This document shows, in pieces, positions 24,131 to 37,600 of a stretch of 64,000 nt of DNA. The DNA is from Todiramphus chloris collaris (taxonomy: Eukaryota > Chordata > Aves > Coraciiformes > Alcedinidae). Below the pieces are notes generated by a model, which had not been told where the DNA came from, ran no database searches, and saw only the letters and a program-made list of their open reading frames with translations. The stretch covers positions 41,097,263-41,161,262 of the forward strand of contig JANVCC010000018.1 in NCBI GenBank assembly GCA_025345505.1, read 5' to 3'. Within the stretch, counting starts at the first letter, position 1. Every line of letters starts with the position of its first letter. The position numbers and the translations under genes were made by a program.

Positions 24131-27100
24131 AAATAAAATAAATAAATAATGAACAAAATTCCAATATTTGACCTATGGGAAATACCTTCTTAACTTCAGC
24201 ACTTGTGATGTAAGGATGGTGACATAGGTGAAAAGAGGTTTTATTGCTTATGGGAACATGCCTAACTTCCTGTCTCCAGTTGTGACCAATCTCTGACGCT
24301 TTGCAGTATCTTATCCCATGCTACAAAGTGAAGATAGGTAACAAAAGGAGAAGAAAGTATTCTTGGATCAAGTAGCTACTTGAAGCTTTAAAACTCTGGA
24401 TTAATAGATTATCAGTCATATTGCATCTAACACAATCAACAGAGAAAGATGACTTTTTTAACCCCTTTTGGGTGGGGGACACCCACAAACTCACATGCTT
24501 TAGTCCCTGACATTATCATGATCCTTTACACATCCTACAGTTGTTTATATAAGCTTATGTTCTCCATTACAAAAAAGCTTTGGTTCTTTTCCATTGCAAT
24601 CTTGTGAAATGAACATTAAGTCTTTTTTCTGTATTTTTGACATCTCCTTATAACTAGAATATCTGATTTCATAAGTGATAAAATAGTCTTTGAGACCTTA
24701 AAAGGCTGTTTCTCTGAAGGGAAAAAAAACAAACCATAAAAAAACCCCAACCCTGTTGCTAGTTTTATAGTGTTTTATTCTTGCTTTGATGCATATTTTT
24801 TAAAGTAGTGAAGGAGTAGCCCATTTCCCTAAATATTGTTTAAAAAAGATTTCCAGTTTTGGCTTGTCATCAATCTCATAATCCATTGCAATCCCCTAGG
24901 AGTAATGACCATTTCTGCTTCTTTGGGTTTTTTTTTTTTTTAATTTTTCCTGTGGGGAAGGACTTGCTTTTGTTTTCCCTCTGACACTGATGCATTCAAA
25001 TATCATACAAGTCTAAACTGTTACAAATATTGTGTTCCAGATGCTCCCTTAGTAAGTCAACTGCTGAGAATCTGTCAATCTGATCAGGGCTCTGGACATC
25101 ATCTTGTGTCATTACAAAAACACTAAACAGGATAGCATTCAAATATTTCCTCCTTTAGCATAAATATAGACTGTGTCCACTCACACTTGATAACAATAAT
25201 ATTATGTACAATAATGTTATGCACAAAAGAATTCTTAACATAACTTTAAAGCTATAAGGTCAAATGCTAAAAAAGAACATTAAGAAATACAAAATGTAAG
25301 TTTACTAGTGCTTTTCTTTGTCCTACATTCTAATACCATTTTTCCATGGTCCACTGCCACTTTCAGCACACTTAAATAAATTCAGTATTATTTCACCTGC
25401 CCTGATTATAGTGTGGCCTTCTGGCTAATATGCCTCACACCATTAAAAAATTTAATGATTAAATATCTTTTTAGCTTTTCTATGGCAGTGATCACTACAG
25501 TATCTGAATGTTTCATAAATATTAATGGGACTCTTCAGAGCATCTTAGTAAGAGGAAGGGATGGCAATCTTGTTAAATAAAACTGAGGGGAATCACAAAG
25601 AAGCACAATTTGAAATCAATCTTATTAACACAGTTAACATTAATGCATTTTCTATTTTCAGAGCAATTCTTATAGACAACACTGCAGCTGTGAGCTCTCA
25701 GCAGTTGTGAAGATAACCTTCCCCAAGTTAAGCCTGCAGAAAGTGAAGGAGACATCATAAATGACCAGTCTTTTAGAACTTTACGTTCAGTGACTTAAAA
25801 TACTGCCACAGATATTTGGTAGTAGAGGTAGGAACTAGGTTAATTCATCAGGACACTGTTTATTCCTCTTAACCATCCTCTGCCTACTTATTCAGTATAC
25901 AATTCCAGTTTTTCAGGAAAAAAAAGGCTGATACAAGTGTCATTCTTTCACTCCTTAGTACTCATTCACCCTGACAGCTTGCCATCCTCTCATTGCAGGG
26001 AGTGTGACATCATTATTATATCACATACACTGCAATAAAGGCTCTATTTTGAACTACCAGTGCATCTTGAACTTCTGGTTACTTATCTCAGCCTCACACT
26101 GCAAGTCTTGGGCTTGTTCTTCTCCTCAGACTCCCCATTTCAGAGTAAGGTTCCTTCCTCAGTTGGCACTAACGTCACAGTCTAGCAATCTCCAGTCCGG
26201 TGCTTTTTCACTGAGCGTTTCCCTTTCAGACCTCTGTTTTTTGTTAAAAACTCTTCCTCTTCTGTGCCTTGAGAATTGGATCTTAGCAAAGGAGAGACAG
26301 GGAGGCATCCCCAAGCATGGAGTGGCATGAAAAATCCTTTGCCTCAAGTTGACATGTGTAGCACAATTTTGATAGCTTAATCAGTGAAATCTTGAAAGTC
26401 TTAGTTCTCATGTTAAACCTGTAGCTTTTCAAAAACTCTTTCACATTACAAACTTCACATGAATTTTATTAGACACAGAAAGAACAGTTCTGGTATAAAT
26501 TCCACTTCCTTTATTGAATCAAGTACTAGATTGAAAGATTTATGGAATTTATGTTGTGAAGGTTGAGATGTTCTCCAGATTTATGGAGGAACATTTTGTC
26601 TGATTTTCTTATTAAAAAAAATAGCAACTAAAAATCCATCTGAAGTGCTGCAGATAGTTGTCACAAACAAATTCTGTTCATAAGGTTTAGTATAACAGGA
26701 TTAAAAATGACTGAAAACATAGTCAGATTAGCTTTAATGGGAGCATCTCTACTGGCTTTAACTATAATACTTCTGAAGAGATTAATTTTAGTTTTTCTTT
26801 TTCCTAAAGTACAGATGTTGCTAGCCCCATGTTAAAGATTCATACGATGTAGAAGAAAGGACCAAGGAAAAGGACATCTGTGAAGGTTGCTGGACACAAA
26901 GTACAACTAGTAATTCATCTGCCAAAAAAAAAAAAAAAAAAAAAAAAATCCAACTTTAAAACAACTCTTGAGTGATCAAATCCTCTTGTACTGCACTTAT
27001 GACAACAGATCTGTTGCCAGAGAACCTGGCCAAATTGGTTAAAGCTCAGTATCATGCATATAATATGCTGGCCATTCACCAGACCTTTTTCAGAGTGCCC

Positions 27101-29917
27101 CTGAAAAACCAAGGCTTGCATAGCTTCTTCTAGAGACTGCAACTTGAACAAGAATCATTACTTCTCATTTATTTTTCAGTGAGGCTCAGGAAATAGATCT
27201 GCATCTCCAGTGAAATTAGCAATCAAAAACCTATCATGATAGAAAAGTAGATATCAGTGGAAATAAAGGAACAGGCAATATTTAAGATGCATTACTATGG
27301 TTCCTACTCAGTAACACTGGTGAAAGAATGAACAGCATTCTGGATTCTGCTGTTTTGCAAGAAGGCCTAATTCTGCCCGTGTTTCATACTCTTGTCAGCC
27401 TTGCAGCACTGAGGTTTACTTAGTTTTTAGTCCCTATGGTATTCACTGTCCTACAGCCTTTTTGTTCTTTCTCCCACTAGACAGTCATCACTTGATTTTT
27501 TAAATGACATAGCAGCAGATATCACACCAGGAAGTGATTTTAAAACATTCCTAAAAATGTATGTAACCTTTGACTAGAGTTAATGAATTTAAACCATTTC
27601 TATTTTTTCTAATAAAAACCATAAAACTAACATAATAATATTCTGCTAATATCAAAGATCCAACTTTTCAGAAAATTAGTAACTCATCTGCTACTTTAAA
27701 ATGTAGCATCTTAACACTCATTTACTCAGGCCAACAGACCTTAGATTATTTGTGATTTAGTATTCAAAAAAGCATTTTAAGAGGTATTTTCACCATTACT
27801 AAATTACATTAGCTCTGCTATTTGATTTCTTCAATTAATAAAACCTCAGGATTTAATAAAAGTCCCATGCAAAGTGTGGGAGAACAGAATGGATTAATCA
27901 AAGACACAAGATATTATATATTTTCCCATCATTTTCCTAAATTTAATGAATAATTAGCATTCTTATTAATTATTTACCTCATATGCTACTGGTTCTAAGG
28001 ATAATTTCCCACAGTCTATATTTATAGGAAACTGTGTTTTCATGCTTTAGATATCAAATGTGCCATATGTGCTGCCTTTTGTAAGACAAATAATTATCTA
28101 CCTTTGGAAGCATTTGTTACAATGTAAAATAAAAAAAGCAAATACAATTTAAAAAAGAGCATGACTAAAACCAAATTTAATACTCTATTTTTATTTTATT
28201 CAAGCTATTATGTCAGCTTCATCATTATTAGTCTACATGAATGCCTACCTGATTTGTATTATTCAGCTGTGTATTAGTGTGTTGGATTCATCCCAATTAC
28301 CTTGAAACATCTAAAACTTAGATATCTAGCCTAAGAGGGTCATCTGACCATGTAGTCATATCTAGTCTAGTCACCATCTAGTCATTAAAGCACCCCCAGA
28401 AGTTAATTCATCCCACTTTGTCTGCTATCTAAAATGTAAAGGATGAATTGTTCTGTGGCGGTTCCTGCTGGAGGTAAGTTAAAACACTTGCAAACAATTT
28501 TAATTTTTATAATTTTAATTGTGTTTCCATCATATTTCAGCACCATGGCTGGCACAGGTGGTCAGGAAAAGCACATACACATAGTATTCTCCCCTCCTTC
28601 CTGCTGGAGCCAGAAGCATGAAGGTCTGATTCTCCATGACAGTCACTAAGAGCTTTTGAATACCATGGTACCTCACAGACTAGTGTCACATTATATTACA
28701 AGCTCTACTAAGTTTTTTCTCTCTAATATTTTACTATTTTAAAGAATTTCATATCTGTTCAATCTCTTCAATGTTTTAATGTGGATGTAGATAAGGGATA
28801 GTAGTGACCTATTGATAATAGAATATAATAAGCCATCTCAACATGACATGTGTTGAGACCTGGAGCCAGAGGACAGATACATGGCACTTGATTCCACAGT
28901 GACTAGAATTAAAGCTCAGATGCTTAAAGCATGACTGTATATACATAGCAAGAGTCATGCTTCTGAATAGCCTGTAACTATTTGTGAAATTGTGTTTCAG
29001 AATTTAAATATAATGGAACTAGGGACTGTATTTAATTTTCACCTTGTCACAATTGAAAGTAAACCTAGGGTTGCATGGAAGCAAGTAAGTCAAACATGTA
29101 GAGAGATACAGAGATTTAGATACAGAGAAATCACCACTCCACAACACTCTGAGACTGTAAGGCTTGGAGAAACAATCAATTATTTTTATAAGGAACACAG
29201 GAGAAATAACTCTCATGATTTCCATAGCACAAGAACAAAGGAACAGAAAATTTAATTAACTAGAAACAGTATTGCAAACATGAGCAAAACACTTACTACT
29301 TGACATTAGTATTCATATATCCTACTAAAATTTCATAGTTATTGTGTATCATTACAAAGTAAATAGCATTAAAGAGTAAAGTTTTTTAAGGCCTAAATTG
29401 TTAATAGAGATGTCTTAAGTTAATATGCCTAAAAATCCCACGCTTGAAGACAAAATTTTAGAGTCCCTACATACTGGATTTCTTAACTGTAGGTGCTGAC
29501 CCTCTATACTCATGCATGCACAAACACACTGCCATCCTATAACCACAGTTAGATTCCTACCTCAGATAGTGGCTAGCACCAGATGCATCAGAGGATGGTG
29601 TGAGAATCCCACCAAAGGAGTGGGATTTTTGTTTGCTGTTATTCTTACAAATTCAGGATCAGAATGTAGACATGACACTGTGAAAGATAATAGTAGGAAT
29701 GTTGGGAAAAAAGAAGAAGCTTGATTTGATTTGCATTCACCATTACAAAACAAACTGAGAAACAGAAAAAATGCTGACATACTTTGAATTGCATCTGTTT
29801 TCAGAGTCAGAAATATACACTATTTTTAATATACATATAAAAAGAAATAATATGAGTATTTTAACTAGTTGATGAAAGTCTGATTATTTGCAAGAATTTA
29901 GCTGTAATTCCTGGAAG
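24131..29917. other. AT-rich unique DNA, no gene seen
   Basis: No exon could be supported. There is an A25 run at 26924-26948. The interval about 27771-28270 is rich in homeodomain-type TAATTA/ATTAAT words, and a small open frame at 28443-28649 has a good Kozak context inside it. Both are treated as findings, not genes. Confidence 0.55.
26924..26948. repeat. A homopolymer, 25 bp
   Basis: An uninterrupted A run. There is no polyadenylation signal just upstream and no recognisable retrocopy. Confidence 0.9.
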
Positions 29918-30704
29918 AACAATGTTAAGTGCAGGGTCCTGCACCTGGGTCAGAGCAATCTCAAGCACAAATACAGGCTGGGCAGAGAATGGCATGAGAG
30001 AAGTCTTGAGGAGAAGGACCTAGGGGAGTCAGTTGATAAAAAAAACTCAATATGAGCCAGCAATGTGAAAGTGCAGCCCGTAAGGACAACCATATCCTGG
30101 GCTGCAGAAAAAGACACATAGCCAGCAGGTTGAGGGAGGTGATTCTCCCCCTCTACTCCACTCTTGTGAGACCCCACTTGGAGTACTGTGTCCAGTCCTG
30201 GGGCCCTCAACACAAGAAGGACATCAAACTATTGGTCTGGATCTAGAGGAGGGCCAGAAAGATGATCAGAGGTTTGGAGCACCTCCCCTACAGGGACAGG
30301 CTGCGAGAGCTGGGGCTATTCAGCCTGGAGAAGAGAAGGCTCCAAGGAGACCTTCCAGTACCTGAAAGGGGCCTACAAGAAATCTGGGGACGGACTTTTT
30401 ACAAGGGCTTGTAATGATAGGATGAGGGGTAATGTCTTCAAGGTGAATTAGGGTAGATTTATATGAGATAGGGTAGATTTATATGAGATATCAGGAAGAA
30501 ATTCTTTACTATGAGGGTGGTGAGACCCTGGAACAAGTTGCCCAGGGAAGCTGTGGATGCCCCCTCCTTGGAAGAGCTGCAGTCCAGGTTGGACAGGGCC
30601 TTAACCAACATTGTCTAGTGGAAAGTGTCCCTGCCCATGACATGGGGTTTGGAACTAGATGATCTTTAAGATCCCTTCCAACAAAACCATTCTATAATTC
30701 TATG
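29918..30704 (+). mobile_element. CR1 LINE 3' part, plus strand
   Basis: Sequence of the last part of CR1 ORF2 and the full 3' UTR in sense orientation. It begins at AAGTGCAGGGTCCTGCACCT and includes GTGAGACCCCACTTGGAGTA (the [12 protein letters not shown] segment in the frame at 30052-30246). It then passes CAGCCTGGAGAAGAGAAGGC and ends with the diagnostic ATTCTATAATTCTATG at 30689-30704. The frame is broken: a stop follows IKLLVWI in place of the usual LERVQ region. Internally there is a perfect 20-bp tandem duplication. The catalytic palm lies outside the retained part, so the copy never encoded a working enzyme. Confidence 0.95.
30451..30490. repeat. Perfect 20-bp tandem duplication
   Basis: GGGTAGATTTATATGAGATA occurs twice head to tail (30451-30470, 30471-30490) inside the plus-strand CR1. 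It is not part of other CR1 copies here, so it arose after or at insertion. Confidence 0.93.
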
Positions 30705-31840
30705 AAAAATGGTGCCAAGAGTGCTTTGTTTGCATGGCTGAAAGTCTTCATTATGAACAGCTGATACTGCAAGTATAACAAAGCTACAAGCTGAATAGAC
30801 ATTGTAATTAAAGTTTATTTAAACTTATGTTTTTCTCAGTACATATTAAAGAGGTCTGCTGACCATTCAAAGGACTGACAAGGATCAGTTACATGAAATG
30901 TTTATCTAGTTTAACCTCTGTAGAAGTGTTTGGGGCCACTCTGCAGTGCTCTGAACAGAAGAGAGTGCATTTTGATAAGGTAAAGTATTGATAATGCTCA
31001 AAAGTCTCAGTGTCTTTTTCTCACCTAGCCTTTCCAACAGCTTCCTGATTTCACCTCTTTCTTTGAGATTATTTAAACTTTCTTCTGTATATTCATAACC
31101 CCAAATACCTCCAATTTCTCCATGTTCTTTCCACTCTCCTGTATGAAATTTTCTTCGACCTCTTTACCAACTTTCTACTAATCCCCAAGTTCCTACTTGA
31201 AAAAGACAACTCTCTAACCAGTTCTGAATTGAATTTTCTCAGTTTACAAATCTTTTTTTCCATTTAATGTCCTTTTCTAGTAGCTATTGAGTTTTGGGGT
31301 TTTGTTTTTTTTTTTTAGTCTCTGGCTCTCTCATCTGCTTCTCTGTGATTTCATTAAAAGGCATAACCTGAATTGGGGAACAGTTGAGGCTCATAACAAT
31401 GTGTCAGAGCTATTGTTCTTATCTCAAAAGGAAGAAAAAGATGACACAGAAGAAAACAAGACACAAAAGTCCCTGGATGGAAGTGGACTGGAGACCAAGT
31501 AAAAGTTTACACAGAAGCATTCTCAGAGGGATTATTATCCAGCACATGAAAATCAGCTATGATAATTCTGAATTTGAAAAAGTAAAGGGGATACCAAAGA
31601 GGGTGTCAAAAGAACTGAGATGTGTTTTTTCCATCTCTACAGCTTTGTCTTTGCTAGATAGGGACATAAGGGAGAAGCAGACGTGCTTAATATTAGGCAT
31701 TAGAGTTATATCACAAGGCTTCTACTATACCTTTAAAAATACAGCTTATTTCAGCAGCAAATTTAATATAGAAGCTGCAATCCTAAAAGTGGTACTGGAG
31801 AAAGCAAAAAAAGAATAACAAAAATACTTACATTGTGCCT

Positions 31841-31911
31841 TTGTGGGGTTTTTTTTGTTCATTAGTTGTTTGGTTTTTGTTTGCTTTTGGTTTGGGGGGG
31901 GGTGTGTGTTT
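31841..31911. repeat. G/T-rich low-complexity tract
   Basis: The plus strand is almost only G and T (TTGTGGGG, TTTGGTTTTTG) with a G run near 31895. It is the reverse-strand counterpart of the A/C tracts elsewhere in the window. Confidence 0.85.
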
Positions 31912-32168
31912 CAATGTAGTCAAGCAAGAAAAAAAATCACTGTGGGATAGCATTTATACTTTTCTAGAATTTGTTTCTTAAAACAAAAATAAACATAAAT
32001 CTATTTTTTACTCCAGTCCCATTAGTAACAGGTTTTTTTTTTTTTACTTCAGAAGCAAATAGCATCCTTGTTTGGCTGTTTCCATGTTATGATCTGTGCA
32101 TTTCTCCACTTAGATCCAGACTCAGTAATGACTGGATTCTTATACAAGAACTCCAGTGTTGCTTTAGC

Positions 32169-32195
32169 AAAAAAAAAAAAATATATATATATATA
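32169..32195. repeat. A run followed by (AT)n
   Basis: About 13 A residues are followed by seven AT dinucleotides. Confidence 0.9.
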
Positions 32196-35100
32196 AAAAT
32201 AAGTATAAAAAAAGGTCATTGCTAAGCTGAATCAATGACATAAAATTCCAGATGAATTTCACCTTTGTCTGAAGTTACAAAGTTGTAACAAAGTGATCAA
32301 CAAAATTCTTGTCTAGGTGTTTGATTAGTGAGAGTCCATAAGATTTTATATTTCTTGCCACTAAAAATGTGATCATTTAAATGTTAGGCACAAGACCAGC
32401 TCTGTTATCTGCACAAAGGAGACCAGTTGATCGCAGCACTAATTTTATACCTAAACCTGTTTGTTAATGATCATATGAGGAGTATTACTATTGCTCTTGT
32501 TTAAAAACCAAGCTATCTGTTTAAGGAAGGAAAAGACTATCTAAGTCTAGGAGATAGTAGTTTCTGAATCACTTAATTTCATAATCACCTAGGTGAGGAA
32601 TGTCTTCATGGGTTCAAGCCAAGAACTGAACTCCAGAAAGAAGAATTCACAACAGTTCTTTTCAGTTTTTCCAAAATTCTGTTGTAATTTTCCTAAAAAA
32701 TCAATTGATTAAAATTGATTCAATATTTCTTTATAGACCTGAGCTCAGTCTTCAGAATGAAATCCAGAAGTCTAGATGATGTAGTAATACAGTTTATGCA
32801 AAGTGTTAACCCCCTCTAAATAGAATGAAAACCAAGTAGAAGTGAAAAAGATCTGTCTAGAATAACATCTTCAAGAAGTCAAAGGATGACTCTGGAGGTT
32901 AGCAGCTAAAGCAAACAGATGGAAATATCAGAGTTTAGTTCCTGCTTCCAGGCCTATTGATATATTTTAGGTAATAATTGTCAAATATGCATAAAGCAGA
33001 GAATTATCTCTCTAGTCAGCTGCTGCAGAAAAAGTTAAGAAGGAGATACATGAAATGGCTTTTAAAATGAAAATAGATACAAAAACTATTTTGAGGAAAA
33101 TCTCAACTTTGACAGTATGTGTTAGTTTATTCTAGGACCAAGTGTTAGATCACGTCACTCTAAAGTTACATGTTCCAGAAAGAGTCCTGCTCAGCATTTT
33201 GAGGACTGAAGTGTATTTGGTCATAAAGGAAAAAAAAAAACCCAAACCCTCTAAATGGCTTTGCTCTGAAGATATCAGTGTGCCATTCACCTGTATATCT
33301 ATGTCCATGTGTCTGCTGGGAGCTTATACTGCTACTATGTTGTTCACCCAAATATTTAGGCACAGCACCCTGATAAGCTAAAACCATTCATTAATACACT
33401 AAACTCTCAACTTGTCAGTATATATATGTTAACTTCTTCTCCACTAACTGTTTATTTTAAACTAAAAAGCTGCACAGCAGTATTTGCATTACTATGTAGC
33501 AGCCCCATAAAAGAGGCAATGATGTCTCATGCCTCTGTATCAGATTCTGTTCTTCAACATTTAGCGAATCTAAATGATAGTTTTCTGCATCCAAAATTAT
33601 ATCAAACTCTCTGTTTTCCTTATATAATTGTGGTAGCTCTTCCAAGTCATTCCTATCAACCCCTAAAATTCTTCCTGCTTCATGTAGCAAATAAAGTCCT
33701 TGTTCTTATATAGAAAGGGCCAGAAATTCTCAATCAGGACTGTCAAAGAAAGGTTTAGCTCCAGGGTACCTGGAAAATCAATTGCTGGTTAATTAGGTTT
33801 ATAATTACTAGTGACTGTCTCATTATAAAAAGCAGCTGATATTGATGTGCCATTTGAACTTATCCCTGTATCATGAGCATGTAGCAGTAGACATCAGCCA
33901 TACAGGCTGCACATCAGCGCTAATGTTTGCTCAGATCTAGAAAGGAACTGTGGCAGAATGGGACAAGTTTTGTCTTATTCTAGGCAGTACCATTCTGGAT
34001 TTTTATTTGGGCAAATTGTAGTGGATTCCCAGGAAGTTCTGATGTAGTCAAGCCAATACACAATACAGAGCTGGAGTTCCTCCAGGTCTAGTAAGGACTT
34101 TGGGAAATAAATGGTGGTCCCATGTGGGCATACCTGACAAAGCAGCAGAGTACCTGGCTCAGGCATCAGCTCAGTCAGACACAGAAGGAAAACATAGAAT
34201 AACTAAAGTTAGACTGAGCTAACAACTATAAATCCATTTCAAAGTCATATGAGTCATATGACACATTGGTGTCCTCAAAAGGGATTCACCTCACCCAAGA
34301 GACATCTGAAATATGTGCAATTAAATGTTTCAGAAGGTGCCTACTTCTTTCCTTCACACAGGCTGGAGCAATTAGTTCAGATTCTGATGTCTTTCTTTTA
34401 TGTGCCTAAAGGTGCACAAGATTAATCCCATTCTAAGTGTTTCTATGCCTGAATTCCCAGATCAGACTGACTAGGCATTCCTTGTTGAAGCGTGCCTAAT
34501 CATACCGACAGTTTTAAGCTGCATATGAGTGGGGCTGACTCATGTTTTAGCTGAGGTCTTAAGGACTACAACAAAGTATGCTGCCCATGCCAACTCATTC
34601 CCCAGCTTAAAATTTTTCACTTTGCAGGGAATTTTCCTGACCATAATGTTGTATGCTATATAGGGAAGAGAAACTTATTTCAGAGGTGAATATTGTATAG
34701 CATATGATTGGTTAAGTTGCTTTACTAAATCTCTCATGTTAGAGCAATTCCACCTTGCTTCCACAGTTTAATATAATAGTCATTTGACTACCGTGTGAAA
34801 ATTAATCTAAAGTTTAATGTAATGTGCAAATCCAGGGAGAAGAAGGAGTTGCCAAATGTGGGTTGCAATGCTCATTACATTTAACACATATACTGTGTGC
34901 GGGGGGAAGAATAATAGTTTGAGCGGAAGCAGGTAGGCTAGTTTAACACATAGGTTAAACTTGCTTTTCTCCTCCCATGCAAAAAGAGAAAAATTAATAA
35001 TATGGAATCTGGGTGAAAGTAGAATACATGGACTATTTGTAAACAGAGGTACATGGGTAGAAGTAAGCACATCTTACTTTACTGTGAGATGACTGAACCT

Positions 35101-35235
35101 TGTGTAATTTCCACCTGGTTTTGTCCTGCTCATAGCTGCCATACCTGAAAGAGAAATTTTATAATCAATCAGAAAAATTGTTTCAATGACTGCTACACAC
35201 ACTCTTGAGCTTCAGGCTAACATTTGCTGTGTAAT

Positions 35236-35267
35236 TGTTTTATTTTATTTTATTTTATTTTATTTTA
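35236..35267. repeat. (TTTTA)n microsatellite
   Basis: About six copies of TTTTA in tandem. Confidence 0.92.
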
Positions 35268-35546
35268 ATCTGCAGTTTCTTAGGGGTCCATCAAGCAAGG
35301 GAGTCCCAAACAATCTGTTAGAGAAAATGTTGCTCAATACAGTTGTCACAGTAATAAGGCAAGGATCTGATTCAACAAATGTACTCTCTGTAAAAGTACA
35401 TTACAGTTATGCACATAAGTCAAAAGCTATATGGAGTTGCACTGACCTCTTTAGTGCTGCCATGCTTTATGATATTCTTATTTGCATTGATTCCAAAAGA
35501 TAGCAGAAGTTGTAAAAAAATGTATCCTGATATCTCCTTTCTTGGT

Positions 35547-35582
35547 AAAAAAAAAAAAACCAAAACCAAAACCAAACCAAAT
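35547..35582. repeat. A run grading into AACC/AAACC units
   Basis: A run of 13 A is followed by CCAAAACC and CCAAACC units. The order A run then A/C units is also seen in the tract at 11.48 kb. Confidence 0.85.
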
Positions 35583-36890
35583 TTCAAAAAAGGGTGGTAA
35601 GTAAGGGTTAAGTAAGAAAGACATTTTATAAGGTGGATTATTTTGAAACCCAGATTTTTTTTGACATTTTATGTCCAAAGACCAGATGAAATTCCTTATA
35701 AGATGTGTACATGATAGAATAACCACACAGGCATTAGAATTTCAGATGCCAAAGATCCATCAATTTTTTAGTTATTTTATTACACTAAAAGGAAAAATAA
35801 CTCATATGTACTAACTGAAAGCAGCCATCCTGGTGTGGATTACTGCATTGGTAATTCATTAGGAAAAGATTCTATTAGAATCTGGGTCCATTTCTGGAAG
35901 ACACAAGCTATAACTTCATTGTATTCAGGAATCTAGGTTCACTGATAGATAGTTGAATGAAGCAGAAATAATCTGCGATAAACAGGATGTAAAACTCAAT
36001 TGTATATTTGCCTTTTGTGGTAAAAAAACCTTTCCTGTATAGGGGTGATATGGCAGCAGCTTTGTCATTTGTTCCTGTTTGAGGTATTATTATTTCTGAG
36101 GTTCTTGTCCCAGCTTGAATATATGAAACAATAAAAGTCATGGGTTTAAAATGAAGCTGCACGACATTGACTTATTTCAGGATCAGTCTGACACTGGAAG
36201 TGAGTGAAGAAGTATTTGTGAAAAATAAATAGGTATATTTGATTGGTTTTAAAACTCTGAAGTCTTTTTGGCACTGGGAATTTGCATTTGTTTTTATTTG
36301 AGTCGTAGCATCATAAAGTCTGCAAAACATTTTAAAATGAAAAGTATTTTAAAATACTAAATAACACCCAATAAAATCATGAATATTTTAATAAAATCCA
36401 TCACATTTTAATTTTTTTTATGAAAATCTATAATCCATAACAAAACAAAAAGAAAGAAAAAGACAGGGGAAAAAAAAAATCCTCCAAATAGATTTTAGAT
36501 GTTCAGATTTCATTTTAGGTGAAGATTATATTTTTTGTACATTTGAAAACATTTTAATTTCTTTGATTTGTAGAACAAATACAGCAGTAACTTATTAGCA
36601 ATCAGTTGCATTTTTAAGCATTCTTCAAGCCTAAGAGTGTTCTATTGAATACTTGTGCTGCCAGTTCTGCAGTCTGGGATTTTTTTAATGTGTACATAAA
36701 GAAAGAACAGACTCAGGTAGGCCAGATGTAACCAAGGGAGTCTAAACTCTTTTAGCTTCCTCCAGAAAGCGTTATGGATATAGTCACATACAGATTTATG
36801 CTTAGAAAACCAACTACATTTTAAAGATTAACAATTTAATAAAATAGTTTTAGGGTTCTCCTTGCCTAAGGAGTATCCTGGAAAAGGGAA

Positions 36891-36928
36891 GAAAATAAAC
36901 ACATTTGAGGAAAATAAACACATTTGAG
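36891..36928. repeat. Perfect 19-bp tandem duplication
   Basis: GAAAATAAACACATTTGAG is repeated head to tail (36891-36909, 36910-36928) in unique DNA. Confidence 0.93.
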
Positions 36929-37599
36929 TAAAACAGGGAAGCACTGAAATAAATTATTAAAAGGATCCACTCAAAGACCTTTCCTCTTTTTAAAGACAGA
37001 GAAGGTTTATGAAGAAAGTAAAATTAGGAAATCTGAAATCTGCATTAGAAGTCTACTCCAGTGAATAAGGCAAAATTACCAAAATTGTGAGGTTAAAGCA
37101 TTGCTATTTAGATTTTTTTTTTTGGCATTTATTTGATCATAACCCAACAGCGAGATGTTTCCTGCTCTCCTCTTGGAAACTACATATGGCTTTTTCCTTG
37201 CTTTGTTCCTCAGCTTTTTAAAACTAATCTCTAGCTTCCCAGGGAGCAGATACTTCAGTTTCCAGTCTTGTCTGTCATGTTCATGGCCAAGCGGTACAGC
37301 CAAGATGAAACAGTCTTCTGTGAAGCTCTTGCCGTATGATTTGGTAAAATATCTCTGCATTTAGGCCATTGACCTCAATTTCAGAATGAGCAATGAAGAG
37401 ACATCTGGAATTTGAGAAACATTTGAGCATATGACAGAAGTTTTCCCAAATCTTGGAAGTGTATTTCAGGTTCACTTTGTTGAACAAATCGACTTCTCAC
37501 AGGTTTCTGTTTGCCCCACGTTGGGAAGGGAGTAATGACTATCTCATGTAGAAGAGGAATGATGAAAGGGATAGCAAACCATTGTCTTCTAACATGTAT

Positions 37600-37600
<1 letters not shown>

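Larger units (their letters stand above)
30705..37600. other. AT-rich unique DNA, no gene seen
   Basis: Holds simple repeats (listed) and no supported exon. The frames at 31384-31818 (plus, 144 codons) and 33457-33690 (minus, 77 codons) are the most protein-like but have no domain I recognise. A primer-binding-site-like word occurs at 37513-37525, minus strand. Confidence 0.55.

Noticed and set aside
31384-31818. 144-codon plus-strand frame
   Set aside because: No domain, no CpG or promoter context, no splice partners recognised. One frame of this length is not surprising in 64 kb of both strands.
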